From: a bacterium
GTDB taxonomy: Bacteria; Vulcanimicrobiota; Xenobia; Xenobiales; JADMJV01
Direction: 5' to 3'
DNA length: 64,000 nucleotides
Assembly (NCBI GenBank): GCA_018266105.1
Contig: JAFEBA010000052.1
Location: forward strand, 1-64,000
Below, piece by piece: positions 36,295 through 45,502 of this stretch. The notes beneath the pieces are model-generated. The model searched no databases and had not been told where the DNA came from. It worked only from the letters and a program-made list of their open reading frames with translations. A program made the position numbers and the translations under genes. Within the stretch, counting starts at the first letter, position 1; every line of letters begins with the position of its first letter.

Positions 36295-36349
36295 AATCGA
36301 GACTTTGAGCCAGGATGAGTTTTTGGCTTGAAAGACGAACGCCACGCCA

Positions 36350-39148
36350 ATGGCGCGACAGTTACTCACCCATCCCCAAACTCGGAAAAGCCGGTTGGCG
36401 GCCCATCTGGAAGACCTGCTCGCCGCCAAGGTGCGCACCAGCCGTCTGGTCGTCTGGTTGGACCGTGAGGGTGTCTACAGTGACTTCGTCGATCAGCTGG
36501 CCCTTCGGGGCTTTTTTGCGCCCATTGTCTCGTTTCGCGGAAGCTATTTGGAAATGCTGCTGGCCCTGGACGGAAAGGCAGACGGCCTGGATAAGCCCCC
36601 GCTGCTTGTGCATCTGCCCGGCCAGACGCCAGAGACCATCCTGAAGACGCCTTTGCTAGAGCTTTACGAGGCCGGGACCAAGTTCACCAAAAATCTGCAC
36701 ACCTTGATTAAGGAGGCTGCCGCCGGCACGGTCGCTCCTGAGCGTATCCGCGACGAGGTCGACAAGCTTCCGAACTTCCAGGCCGCCGAAGAATGGCTGA
36801 CGCTGCAGGCCGAGGGCGGACCGTCCAACGAGTTCGAGCGAGCCGCACTCAGCCCGGAATCGCTCCTGAATGATTTACTGCGTCAGCCAGACTCAATTTT
36901 GGACCGCAAACTCGAGCCCGCCGACCGCGAGCCCCTGCTGGACTACTGGTCGCTGAAGACTGGTCTGCTGCCAGACATTCGCCAGGCTCTGGTTCAGATT
37001 CGCCCGGCCAGCCTGGTGGTGCCGGTCGTGGGCTGGCTGCTGCTCATGGAATACGTCAATGACCTGAAGCGCTCGCCGGTTGGCGAACTTCGAGCGGTTA
37101 AGGAGCAGGCCGCCTTCCGCAAAGTCTGCGAACTCTGTCTGAGCCTTGTGCGCGCCAGCTTCCCGCAGGTCTATAAAGACGTGGCGCAGGAGCTTGAGAA
37201 TCTGCCGCTGCTGCGCGAGGACCTGGAGGCTGGAGCGGCCGAGGAGCTGGGTAAGATCGACACGTTCAGTCGGGAGGACTTGCGGTTGCTGGAAGCCTCT
37301 CTGGCCTGTCTCGATCGGGGAGACTGGAAGCCGGCTTCAGAATGGGCAGAGCAACGCCTGGAAAGCCCCAGTCTCTGGCTGCAGCTGGAGCCAGACCGGA
37401 AGCACCGTTGGGAACTGGTCGGTGCCTGTTCCAATCTAGCCGGGCTGTGTCAACGGAGTCAGCGCCCTCTGAAAGACTGCTCCACGCTCGAGGACGTGGT
37501 CGAAATTTATGCCAGCTCTTTGCATCCGGTGGACCGAGCTCATCGGCTGATGGAGCAGCTTTACGACAAGCTGCGGTTCCGTCCTGAATACGCTTCTTTT
37601 AAGGGAGCGGTGGACAAAGTTCGTCAAGGTTATTACTCCTGGCTGGACCAGTTGAACCGAGATTACAATCGGCTTTGCGAGCAACTGGGATTTCTTCCCC
37701 CGGCTCATCTGCAGCAACGTCAGATCTATGAGCAGGTCGTGCATCCGCTGGTCCAGCAACAGAAGAAGACGGCTTTTTTCTTAATCGACGCCTTGCGCTA
37801 CGAAATGGCCGCCGAACTGGCCGAGTGCCTGCAGGGCGGTCAGCTGACCGCTCGCCTTAAACCCCGAATGGCGGAATTGCCGACCATTACCAAAGTGGGT
37901 ATGAATGCCCTGGCACCGGTCGCTCGGGATGGTCAACTGAGACTGAAAAAAGCCTTCGAAGGGTTTGTCTATGAAGACTTTTCCGTGAACTCTCCGGCCC
38001 GTCGCATTCAGGCCATGGGTCAACGCAGCCTCGACCCCGTGAAGCATAAACAGAAAATGCCACTGGCCTACACCTTGAAGGAGCTGATCGCGGCACCCAC
38101 TCAGCAAGTCAGCGATGCCGTCGCCCAGCATCGAATGGTGGTGGTCAGCAGCGGTGAAGTCGATCAGGCTGGCGAGAAAGATCTAGGGGCCTCGACCTTC
38201 GAGGGCATCCTCAGCAAGCTACAGTCGGCCGTGCGCATTCTGCACAATTGCGGGGTGAAGCACTTTGTGTTGACGGCCGACCATGGATTTCTAATCAACA
38301 ATCCCAAAGCACCGCCCATCCCCTATGACAATGGAGAAGTGACCCGACGTTACGCGCTCGCAGCCACGGGTGCCAGCGTGGCCACCGACGAAATGGTGAC
38401 GGTCAGCCTGAAGCAGCTTTCTTACGATGGCCCTGACCAGGTATTGTGTTTTGCCCGGGATAGCCGTTCCTTTTCTGCCCAGGGTCAGTATGCCGAGACC
38501 TACTCCCACGGCGGAAACAGCCTGCAAGAAAGGGTGATCCCGGTGCTAACCCTGGATTATGGCGAGCGCGCCAAGGCCGCGCCGCGGACGCGCTTTTGTA
38601 TCAAAGCCAGCCTCATCGAGACCACCCCGACCATGAGCCGCCTGCGCGTCCAGGTCGAGGAAGTGCACGACGGCCAGATGGCCTTGATTGAAGCGGGCCA
38701 GCGCGAGGTTCGTCTGGCCTTTAGCAGTCCTGATCCCAAAGCCGGAGTGCAGTTGCTGGGAGCCACCGGTGCACAGGTTGTAAACCAGCAACTGCTGGTC
38801 ATACCCGGCCAGAATGTGGACAACGTTGTTTTGCTGACCAGTGGTTCGCCGGGCGTCATCCAAATTTCTCATCCCGACTCCGACTATCAGATTGCCACGG
38901 TGGAGGTGGCTCTGGCTGCCGTCACCGTCCGGACTGACTGGCAAGCGCTGGTGGAGGACGCGAACGTTTTCAAGATTCTCAGTCATCTCGATAAGCACGG
39001 AAGCATCCGAGAAGAAGAGATTTTTCAGCTGGTCGACAACAATCGGGCGGCCCGTCGTTTCGCCAACGCGCTGGAGCCCCTGCGGGCCAAGCTGCCTTTC
39101 AAGGTGCGCATTGATACCAGCAACGGCACCACCTACATCAAGGAGTAG
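36350..39148 (+). CDS. pglZ: BREX phosphatase-superfamily protein PglZ
   Basis: The 932-residue protein has the PglZ core of the alkaline phosphatase superfamily: FFLIDALRYEMAAELAE with the metal-binding D480, and LTADHGFLIN with D644 and H645. The N-terminal part (KVRTSRLVVWLDREGVYSDFVDQLA) and a helical middle domain are usual for PglZ, which is present in every BREX type. In type 6 it should follow pglX; here 22.7 kb separate them. It begins a second transcriptional block with brxD (six bases) and brxHI. The ATG at 36350 lacks a strong ribosome site. Confidence 0.92.
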   Translation: MARQLLTHPQTRKSRLAAHLEDLLAAKVRTSRLVVWLDREGVYSDFVDQLALRGFFAPIVSFRGSYLEMLLALDGKADGLDKPPLLVHLPGQTPETILKTPLLELYEAGTKFTKNLHTLIKEAAAGTVAPERIRDEVDKLPNFQAAEEWLTLQAEGGPSNEFERAALSPESLLNDLLRQPDSILDRKLEPADREPLLDYWSLKTGLLPDIRQALVQIRPASLVVPVVGWLLLMEYVNDLKRSPVGELRAVKEQAAFRKVCELCLSLVRASFPQVYKDVAQELENLPLLREDLEAGAAEELGKIDTFSREDLRLLEASLACLDRGDWKPASEWAEQRLESPSLWLQLEPDRKHRWELVGACSNLAGLCQRSQRPLKDCSTLEDVVEIYASSLHPVDRAHRLMEQLYDKLRFRPEYASFKGAVDKVRQGYYSWLDQLNRDYNRLCEQLGFLPPAHLQQRQIYEQVVHPLVQQQKKTAFFLIDALRYEMAAELAECLQGGQLTARLKPRMAELPTITKVGMNALAPVARDGQLRLKKAFEGFVYEDFSVNSPARRIQAMGQRSLDPVKHKQKMPLAYTLKELIAAPTQQVSDAVAQHRMVVVSSGEVDQAGEKDLGASTFEGILSKLQSAVRILHNCGVKHFVLTADHGFLINNPKAPPIPYDNGEVTRRYALAATGASVATDEMVTVSLKQLSYDGPDQVLCFARDSRSFSAQGQYAETYSHGGNSLQERVIPVLTLDYGERAKAAPRTRFCIKASLIETTPTMSRLRVQVEEVHDGQMALIEAGQREVRLAFSSPDPKAGVQLLGATGAQVVNQQLLVIPGQNVDNVVLLTSGSPGVIQISHPDSDYQIATVEVALAAVTVRTDWQALVEDANVFKILSHLDKHGSIREEEIFQLVDNNRAARRFANALEPLRAKLPFKVRIDTSNGTTYIKE

Positions 39149-39154
39149 ATTCGT

Positions 39155-40450
39155 ATGCAACGCGACATCAAGGTGATTTTTGAGAGCCTGCGGCGTGGAA
39201 CCGTGCCTGAGCGCGGCCTGCACCATTTTGAGGTGGGTACCGAAAAGACTCGCGGGGAACTCCGACGTCAGTTGGACCTGGCCGAGTCCGGCGAGGGTGC
39301 CTTCAAGTTTCTTCGCGGTGGCTATGGCTGTGGTAAAACTTTCTCGGCTCGACTGGCCATCAATGAAGCCCTGGAGCGCAACTTCGCCGCCAGCTTTGTG
39401 GTGGTTTCAGACAACGACCTGCGCTTTTACAAGTTTGAAGAGCTATACCGCAAAGTGATGAGCCAGCTTTCCACCGCATCTTGCGACCGAGCTGCTTTAG
39501 GAAACATTCTGGACCGCTGGATTGGCAAAGTAGAAGATTCCCTGACCGACCTGGGAGAAGATGAAGACGACCCGGGTTTTGACCAGAAAGTGCTCAAGAA
39601 AATCGAAGAGGACCTCCACAACAATACCGGTGGAACCGTGCCTCAAGACATGATTCGGGTGCTTCAGAAGTATTTCGCCCTCAAGCAGGAACGCAATCTC
39701 TCCGATGCCGGGGCCTTGCTGTCCTGGCTGTGCGGGGGCGAGGGCGTGTCCGCCTCCATCAAAAACAAGGCCGGCATCAAAGGTGACATTGGCAGCGACC
39801 AGGCGCTGGATTACCTACGTGGCGTGCTTGAAATCGTGAAGGCTTCGGGCCATAAGGGGTTGGTCATCGTGATCGACGAGGCGGAGACCATTCTTCGCTC
39901 TCGCAACGATACACGGGGCAAATCGCTCAATGGCATTCGTCAGATTTTAGACGACAGCGAACGCTTTCGAGGGCTGCTCTGGATTTTTACGGGCACCCCT
40001 GAATTCTTCGATACCCAACGCGGGGTCAAAGGCTTGCAACCCTTGCACGACCGCATCCGCTTCAATAAGTCCGGCAATTTCGTCAATTATATGCAGCCTC
40101 AGTTGGAACTGACTCCCTTCGACGCTGACCGGTTGCGCCAGGTGGCTCGAAATTTGAGGTCCATCTATCCAGAGAGCCAGGAGCAGATTCGGGAGAAGGT
40201 CAACGATGCGTTCATCGACGCCCTGGTGCAGAAATTTATGCAGGGCTTTGCGGCCCAGGTGGGCATCGTGCCGCGACTGTTCCTGCGTAAGTTTGTGGAC
40301 ATTCTCGATCTCGTCCATCAACATCCCGAGTATCGGCCGGATGTGGCCGAGGATGTGGAGCTGAGCGAGGAAGAGCGCGCGATTCTCAACGCGCCGCCCT
40401 TGCCGACAGAGGCGGGAGATGAAGCTGGCTACGAGGAGGTCACTTTTTGA
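39155..40450 (+). CDS. brxD: BREX ATP-binding protein BrxD
   Basis: The 431-residue P-loop protein has Walker A GGYGCGKT at residues 55-62 and Walker B LVIVIDEAET with D241 and E242, as in the DUF2791/BrxD family of type 2 and type 6 BREX. The N-terminus MQRDIKVIFESLRRGTVPERGLHHFEVG is typical. An AAGGAG ribosome site lies at the end of pglZ. The brxHI start overlaps its stop (TTGA at 40447-40450). BrxD is an AAA-type ATPase of unassigned role. Confidence 0.92.
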   Translation: MQRDIKVIFESLRRGTVPERGLHHFEVGTEKTRGELRRQLDLAESGEGAFKFLRGGYGCGKTFSARLAINEALERNFAASFVVVSDNDLRFYKFEELYRKVMSQLSTASCDRAALGNILDRWIGKVEDSLTDLGEDEDDPGFDQKVLKKIEEDLHNNTGGTVPQDMIRVLQKYFALKQERNLSDAGALLSWLCGGEGVSASIKNKAGIKGDIGSDQALDYLRGVLEIVKASGHKGLVIVIDEAETILRSRNDTRGKSLNGIRQILDDSERFRGLLWIFTGTPEFFDTQRGVKGLQPLHDRIRFNKSGNFVNYMQPQLELTPFDADRLRQVARNLRSIYPESQEQIREKVNDAFIDALVQKFMQGFAAQVGIVPRLFLRKFVDILDLVHQHPEYRPDVAEDVELSEEERAILNAPPLPTEAGDEAGYEEVTF

Positions 40451-42561
40451 CCCCAACCGCTTTTTCGCGCTTTCCCAGTCGCCTGCAGGCGGCGATTGTC
40501 TCGAACTTGGGATGGACCAGCCTGAGGCCGGTGCAGGAAGAAGCCAGTCACGCTATTCTGGATGGTCACAATGCGGTGGTTCTGGCTCCCACCGCCGGTG
40601 GCAAGACTGAGGCGGCAATGTTTCCCATCCTGTCCTCGCTGGTGGAGAGAGAGCCCGTTGGACTGGCAGCCCTTTACATCGCCCCGATCAAGGCTCTGTT
40701 GAATAACCAGGCGGAACGGCTGGGCCACTACACAGAGATGGTGGGTCTGCGTCGCTTTCTCTGGCACGGAGACATCACCCCGGCCCAGAAAAACAGTTTT
40801 CTCAAGGAGCCCGCTGCTCTGCTGATGACCACCCCGGAGTCTCTGGAGGTGATGCTGCTCTCCAATCGGGTTCCACACCAGCGTTTGTTTGCCGACCTGA
40901 GGGTGGTGGTCATAGACGAAGTTCACGCTATCGCAGGCACCGATCGAGGCGCCCATCTGATGTCGGTGCTGGAGCGCCTGAACGGATTCTCCGATCACGA
41001 CCTTCAGCGCGTCGGACTCTCCGCCACGGTCGGGAACCCCCAGGTCATCCTGGAGTGGCTGCAAGGCAGCTCCCAGCGACAGCAAGTGGTGATCGACCCC
41101 CCTAAGCCTCCAACTCCCAAGGACATCCGTGTTTTATATACTTCGAGTCTTCACGAAACCGCACAGGCAGCCGCCCAACGCGGTACAGGGCAAAAGAGCC
41201 TGTTCTTTTGCCAGAGCCGCTCCTTGACCGAGCAGGTGGCCGAGCAGCTTCGTGGTCACGAATTCGACGTCTTTGTCCACCACAGCTCGGTCTCGCTGGA
41301 AGAGCGGGCGGCGGCGGAGGCTCGCTTTCACCACGGTGGCAATGCCATCATCGCCTGCACTTCCACCCTGGAGCTGGGAATCGACGTGGGAGATCTGGAT
41401 AAGGTCTTGCAAATCGACTCGCCCTCCACCGTGTCATCTTTTCTGCAACGAATGGGTAGAACCGGTCGGCGAGAGGGCACGGTTGCCAACACGACTTTCT
41501 TTTGCCAGGAACCGGAAGTCGTGCTCCAGGCGGTGGCCATCGTGGAACTCGCCAAAGAGAAGTGGGTCGAGTCGGTGCGAATCAACCGGCGCTGCTGGCC
41601 GGTGATGGTGCACCAGTTGCTGGCACTCAGCCTGCAATATGGAGCTGTTTCTAAAGAGTTCGCCTGGCAGCATTTCAGCAGGGTGCCTGACTTTGCCGAC
41701 ATCACCGCGGCCGAATATGAAAAGCTGGTCGAGCACTTATTGGCCCACGATTTTCTATTCGTGAGCAATGGTCTGCTCAGTCTCGGCGACCAGGCGGAGC
41801 GAGTTTTTGCCCGGCGCAACTTCATGGAAATGTACGCCGTGTTCTCAAGTCCTCAGCACTACAAGGTGGTGACCGAGGCGGGGCGCGAGATTGGCTCTCT
41901 GGAACAGGGATTTGTCGACAATCTGGTGGACTCGATGAGCACATTTTTGCTGGGCGGTCGCGCCTGGCTGGCCCGACACATCGATCACAACGACCGAAAG
42001 ATTGTCTGCGACCCCGCCCCCCGCGGACGTAAACCCCGATGGGGAGGATATATTCCGCAGTTTCTCGGTCATCAGGTCTGTCAAAAAATGGCCGCGATTT
42101 TATGCGATGAGCAGATGCCCGGCTACCTCAGCCAATCGGCCCAGGAGACCCTGGCGACTCAGCGAGCAGAGTTTGGCAGTGCGCTACGCAATGGCTGTTG
42201 GCATATGCTGATTGAGGATGAGTCTCTGCTGCTGTGGAATTTTGCTGGCGGTGCGGTCAACCAAACTTTCAAATACGGGCTGGAATTACTGCTGCCATCC
42301 ATTTCAGTTGCGCCCGACAATTTCAAACTAAAAATGCGGCTGGGCGAAGTTGCCTTACCCCAATTGAAGGAAGCCCTGGCCGCTCTCAGCAGGCCCCAAA
42401 CCTGGGCGGAACTAGGGCCGCGCCTGCTCAAGTGTATGCCCAACTACCGACTCAGCAAGTTTCAGTCCGCCATGCCGGAGCAGTATTCTCTCGAGACCGT
42501 AAAAGCCTATTTGCTGGATGTCGAGACCACCACACGAATGGCTCAGGCACGTTTTGGCTGA
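40447..42561 (+). CDS. brxHI: BREX helicase BrxHI
   Basis: This 704-residue superfamily 2 helicase (Lhr-like DEAD/DEAH box) has Walker A APTAGGKT at residues 47-54, DEVH at 157-160, SATVGNP (motif III), ELGIDVGDLD and FLQRMGRTGRREGT (motif VI). BrxHI is the helicase of type 2 and type 6 BREX loci and normally ends the operon. Here it is followed by an AddB-like gene whose TTG start (42554) overlaps its stop by eight bases. The start is a TTG overlapping brxD. Confidence 0.92.
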   Translation: MTPTAFSRFPSRLQAAIVSNLGWTSLRPVQEEASHAILDGHNAVVLAPTAGGKTEAAMFPILSSLVEREPVGLAALYIAPIKALLNNQAERLGHYTEMVGLRRFLWHGDITPAQKNSFLKEPAALLMTTPESLEVMLLSNRVPHQRLFADLRVVVIDEVHAIAGTDRGAHLMSVLERLNGFSDHDLQRVGLSATVGNPQVILEWLQGSSQRQQVVIDPPKPPTPKDIRVLYTSSLHETAQAAAQRGTGQKSLFFCQSRSLTEQVAEQLRGHEFDVFVHHSSVSLEERAAAEARFHHGGNAIIACTSTLELGIDVGDLDKVLQIDSPSTVSSFLQRMGRTGRREGTVANTTFFCQEPEVVLQAVAIVELAKEKWVESVRINRRCWPVMVHQLLALSLQYGAVSKEFAWQHFSRVPDFADITAAEYEKLVEHLLAHDFLFVSNGLLSLGDQAERVFARRNFMEMYAVFSSPQHYKVVTEAGREIGSLEQGFVDNLVDSMSTFLLGGRAWLARHIDHNDRKIVCDPAPRGRKPRWGGYIPQFLGHQVCQKMAAILCDEQMPGYLSQSAQETLATQRAEFGSALRNGCWHMLIEDESLLLWNFAGGAVNQTFKYGLELLLPSISVAPDNFKLKMRLGEVALPQLKEALAALSRPQTWAELGPRLLKCMPNYRLSKFQSAMPEQYSLETVKAYLLDVETTTRMAQARFG

Positions 42562-45502
42562 CCCGTTCGTTGAGCAGCTGAAGCGCCTGTGCCGAGAGGA
42601 ATCAGTGCGCTCCAAATGGGTGCTGCTGCCCAATCAATCCTTGCGCTGGACCCTGGGCGAACGGCTGCTGCACGAGGGCTGCGACTGGGTCAATCTGCGT
42701 CTGGTCACGCCGCTCCAACTGGCCACCGAGGTGGCTGCGCCGCGTTTGCTGGATGAGGGAATCAACCCCTGCCCGGAGACCCTGGGTCCAAGCCTGCTCC
42801 AGAACCTCTTGCTGGGTCTGCAGCCATCCACCTCTTACTTTCGCCCGCTCATTCTGCAACCGGGTATGGCCGAAGCCTTGTGGAGGACCTTGAACGAGTT
42901 TCGGATGGCCGGCCTCAGGAGCCGGGATCTGGCCCGCTTGCCCAAAGGAGCGAAACGGGCGGAACTGGCCGCGCTTTTTTCCGCCTACGAAGCCTATTTA
43001 GCGGAGGAGCACCTGGCCGACCGTGCTCAGATTCTGGCTAAAAACTGCCCACCGCCCGAGCCTCCGGTCGCGGCGGAGCCGCTCCACTCCGTCGAGCAAC
43101 CAGATGGGCAATTTTTAGCACATCCTGTGGAGGCGAGCGGCCTGCGGCCACTCGCCTATGACCCGGCGATTTCGGAACAGGACCTGGTGCTTGTTTATCC
43201 TTATCACTCGTGGTCCCCCTTGGAGCTCGCCTGGCTATCCCGATTGCCCGGACAGCTCCTGTTGCCGGAAACAGCGCTCCAGGTCCCGGCCGGGCTGGCT
43301 GGCTGGTGGGAGCGCCAGGTCAAGGGGAGTGAGCCTGGGTCGCGCCAGTTTTTTTGCGCGGTTCGGCGCTGCGACGAGATCGATGAAATTGTGAGGCGAC
43401 TGGCGGAGGAAAGCATTCCATTAGATCAGGTCGAGATTGCCGCGCCTCTTGAAGACCTCGGCCTGGTGCGTGACCGTCTGGCGGCCCACGGGTTGGGCTG
43501 CAGCTTTGAAGCGGGCCTTCCCATTTTAACCACGCGACCTGGTCAACTGCTAGACGGGGTCATCACCTGGCTGGACCGCGGCGCGACCGCCTTTCATCTG
43601 CGCGAGTTGCTGGCTTGTGACCTGTTGCGCGCTCGCCCCGACAGTCATACCGCCGTGAAGCTGCTGGAGTCGGCCCAGGTGCGATGGGGGAGGGAGACTT
43701 ACCATCCTCAGCTGGACTCCCTGGCGGCTTTGAGTCAGCAGCGGCTGGAACGGGAACCGAACCAATCGTCCACGCTTGCTCAATTGATCCAGGACATCGC
43801 GGAACTGAAGAGCTGGTTGCGTCAGCTTTTCCGAAGGCTTCCCCCGGCCGACGAAAAGGGCCACATTCGGCCAGAGGTGTGGCTACAGGGTCTGCAGGAG
43901 ACGTTGCGCCTTGATTTTCAGCCCAACTCGGCAGCCGAGGGACAGGCTCGCCAGACTTTGCTGCAGACCCTGGAGGAACTAAAAATGTTGCCGCGGCAAG
44001 GCTGGCAGCCCACCCTCTTGCTGGCTTTGCTTCGGCAGCGTCTACAAGGCCAGCGGGCGCTGGCCAGCCGGCCCAGGCCAGGACAGATTCATGTTTGTGC
44101 CCCCGAGTCGTCAGGTCTCTCCGGGCGCCACCACAGCTTTTGGGTCGGCCTGGAGGAGGGCCGAATGCTGCAACAGGCAGCGCAGGATTGTGTTCTTTCC
44201 GATTCAGAGCGTCAGCAACTTCATCCCGGTCTGACTCTCTCCGGACAACTCTCAGCACAAAGGCTTTTCCAATGGCGCGAGCGCCTTGCGACATCTACCG
44301 GCACTCTCACTCTCTCCTATGCCCAGCGTGACATGACCGGGGATCAGGAACAGATGCCCTCCTGGCTCTTTTTGGAGCTGGTGCGCGAGCAGCAGCCGGA
44401 AATCGACAACTACCAAAAGTTGGAGCATTGGCTCGGTAAAGCTTGTGGCAAAGACTCAAGGACCTGCACCGAGCTCTTTCCCAGTCTCTTGCGTGGCGTT
44501 GAGGCCGAGAAGCAGCGTCAGAGCCCGCAGTTTACCTCGTTTGACGGCTTTGTCCCCTCGGCCGCCGGTCTGTGGGACCCTCGACGAACCGGCCAACCTA
44601 TCTCTGTCAGCCGACTAAAAACGTTGGCCACGTGCCCTTTCCAGGTCTTCTTGGAAAACGCACTCGGACTGCAAAAGCCGCCCGCCCCGCTCCCGGAGGC
44701 GGACACCTGGCTGGACTCGGCTACCCGCGGCACCCTGCTGCACGAGATTTACGCGGCCTACCATCGCTATCTTCGTTCGCGAAATTGGACTCCCCAGGCT
44801 GAGCGGGACCGGGCCCACCTTTTTCAGCTATTGGAGAAGCAACTGGAACTGGTGCGCAAGTCTTTGCCCGCTCCCTCTGTGGCTTTGGAAAAGGCCGAAC
44901 GCGGGTCCCTGAAAAAGGAGCTGGAGCATTTTTTGCGCCTGGAAAGCCAGTCCGGGCGTCGGCCGATCGGTCTTGAAGTCCCCTTCGGGATGGGACCGGA
45001 TACGCACGAGGTGCTGGCCCAAGTTCATCCGGTGCAGTTGGAATTGGGAACCTCGACATTGCCCCTGCGCGGGCGCATCGACCGCATCGACCAGCTGGAC
45101 GACGGTTACGCCGTGGTCGACTATAAAACCGGTCGTGAGCTCTATACCGGCAAGCGCAATGCTACCTACGATCGTGGCCGGCTTTTGCAGCACGCGATTT
45201 ACTCCCTGGTGGTCGAGAAAATGCTTCAGGCACCTGGCCGAGTGATGCAGTCCAGCTATTACTTTCCCACCACCGCAGCGGCCCGCCCCTGGGTTCACTA
45301 CGGATATCCCGATCGCGCCGACCTCCAGCGGGTGCTGGAGTTGGTGCTTGAACCGCTGTTGACGGGAGTTTTTGTGCATACCCACGAGCCCGATAAGGAC
45401 TGCCGTTTTTGCGACTATCAGGCGGCCTGCGAGGCCCACAGCCATCAGCTCAAGCCCGACGGTCTTCTGGATGGCCGCCGCAGGCTGCTCGAGGAGCTTT
45501 GA
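42554..45502 (+). CDS. AddB-like helicase-nuclease subunit with Fe-S nuclease domain
   Basis: From TTG 42554 (the frame also opens at 42518) the protein has about 982 residues. The C-terminal third is a RecB-family PD-(D/E)XK nuclease: GRIDRIDQLDDGYAVVDYKTG with D856 and K858. Cys694 (CPFQVFLENAL) and Cys950, Cys953 and Cys959 (CRFCDYQAAC) form the four-cysteine iron-sulfur staple seen in AddB. The N-terminal part (KWVLLPNQSLRWTLGERLL) is the inactivated helicase-like region usual in AddB; no Walker A is present. It is coupled to brxHI upstream and to an AddA-like gene downstream (TGATG). Generic AddAB repairs double-strand breaks; its place here suggests a defence-linked paralogue. Confidence 0.85.
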   Translation: MADPFVEQLKRLCREESVRSKWVLLPNQSLRWTLGERLLHEGCDWVNLRLVTPLQLATEVAAPRLLDEGINPCPETLGPSLLQNLLLGLQPSTSYFRPLILQPGMAEALWRTLNEFRMAGLRSRDLARLPKGAKRAELAALFSAYEAYLAEEHLADRAQILAKNCPPPEPPVAAEPLHSVEQPDGQFLAHPVEASGLRPLAYDPAISEQDLVLVYPYHSWSPLELAWLSRLPGQLLLPETALQVPAGLAGWWERQVKGSEPGSRQFFCAVRRCDEIDEIVRRLAEESIPLDQVEIAAPLEDLGLVRDRLAAHGLGCSFEAGLPILTTRPGQLLDGVITWLDRGATAFHLRELLACDLLRARPDSHTAVKLLESAQVRWGRETYHPQLDSLAALSQQRLEREPNQSSTLAQLIQDIAELKSWLRQLFRRLPPADEKGHIRPEVWLQGLQETLRLDFQPNSAAEGQARQTLLQTLEELKMLPRQGWQPTLLLALLRQRLQGQRALASRPRPGQIHVCAPESSGLSGRHHSFWVGLEEGRMLQQAAQDCVLSDSERQQLHPGLTLSGQLSAQRLFQWRERLATSTGTLTLSYAQRDMTGDQEQMPSWLFLELVREQQPEIDNYQKLEHWLGKACGKDSRTCTELFPSLLRGVEAEKQRQSPQFTSFDGFVPSAAGLWDPRRTGQPISVSRLKTLATCPFQVFLENALGLQKPPAPLPEADTWLDSATRGTLLHEIYAAYHRYLRSRNWTPQAERDRAHLFQLLEKQLELVRKSLPAPSVALEKAERGSLKKELEHFLRLESQSGRRPIGLEVPFGMGPDTHEVLAQVHPVQLELGTSTLPLRGRIDRIDQLDDGYAVVDYKTGRELYTGKRNATYDRGRLLQHAIYSLVVEKMLQAPGRVMQSSYYFPTTAAARPWVHYGYPDRADLQRVLELVLEPLLTGVFVHTHEPDKDCRFCDYQAACEAHSHQLKPDGLLDGRRRLLEEL

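Noticed and set aside
43563..44294. Minus-strand 243-codon frame within the AddB-like gene
   Set aside because: Low-complexity Pro/Ala/Arg translation antisense to a well-supported nuclease gene.
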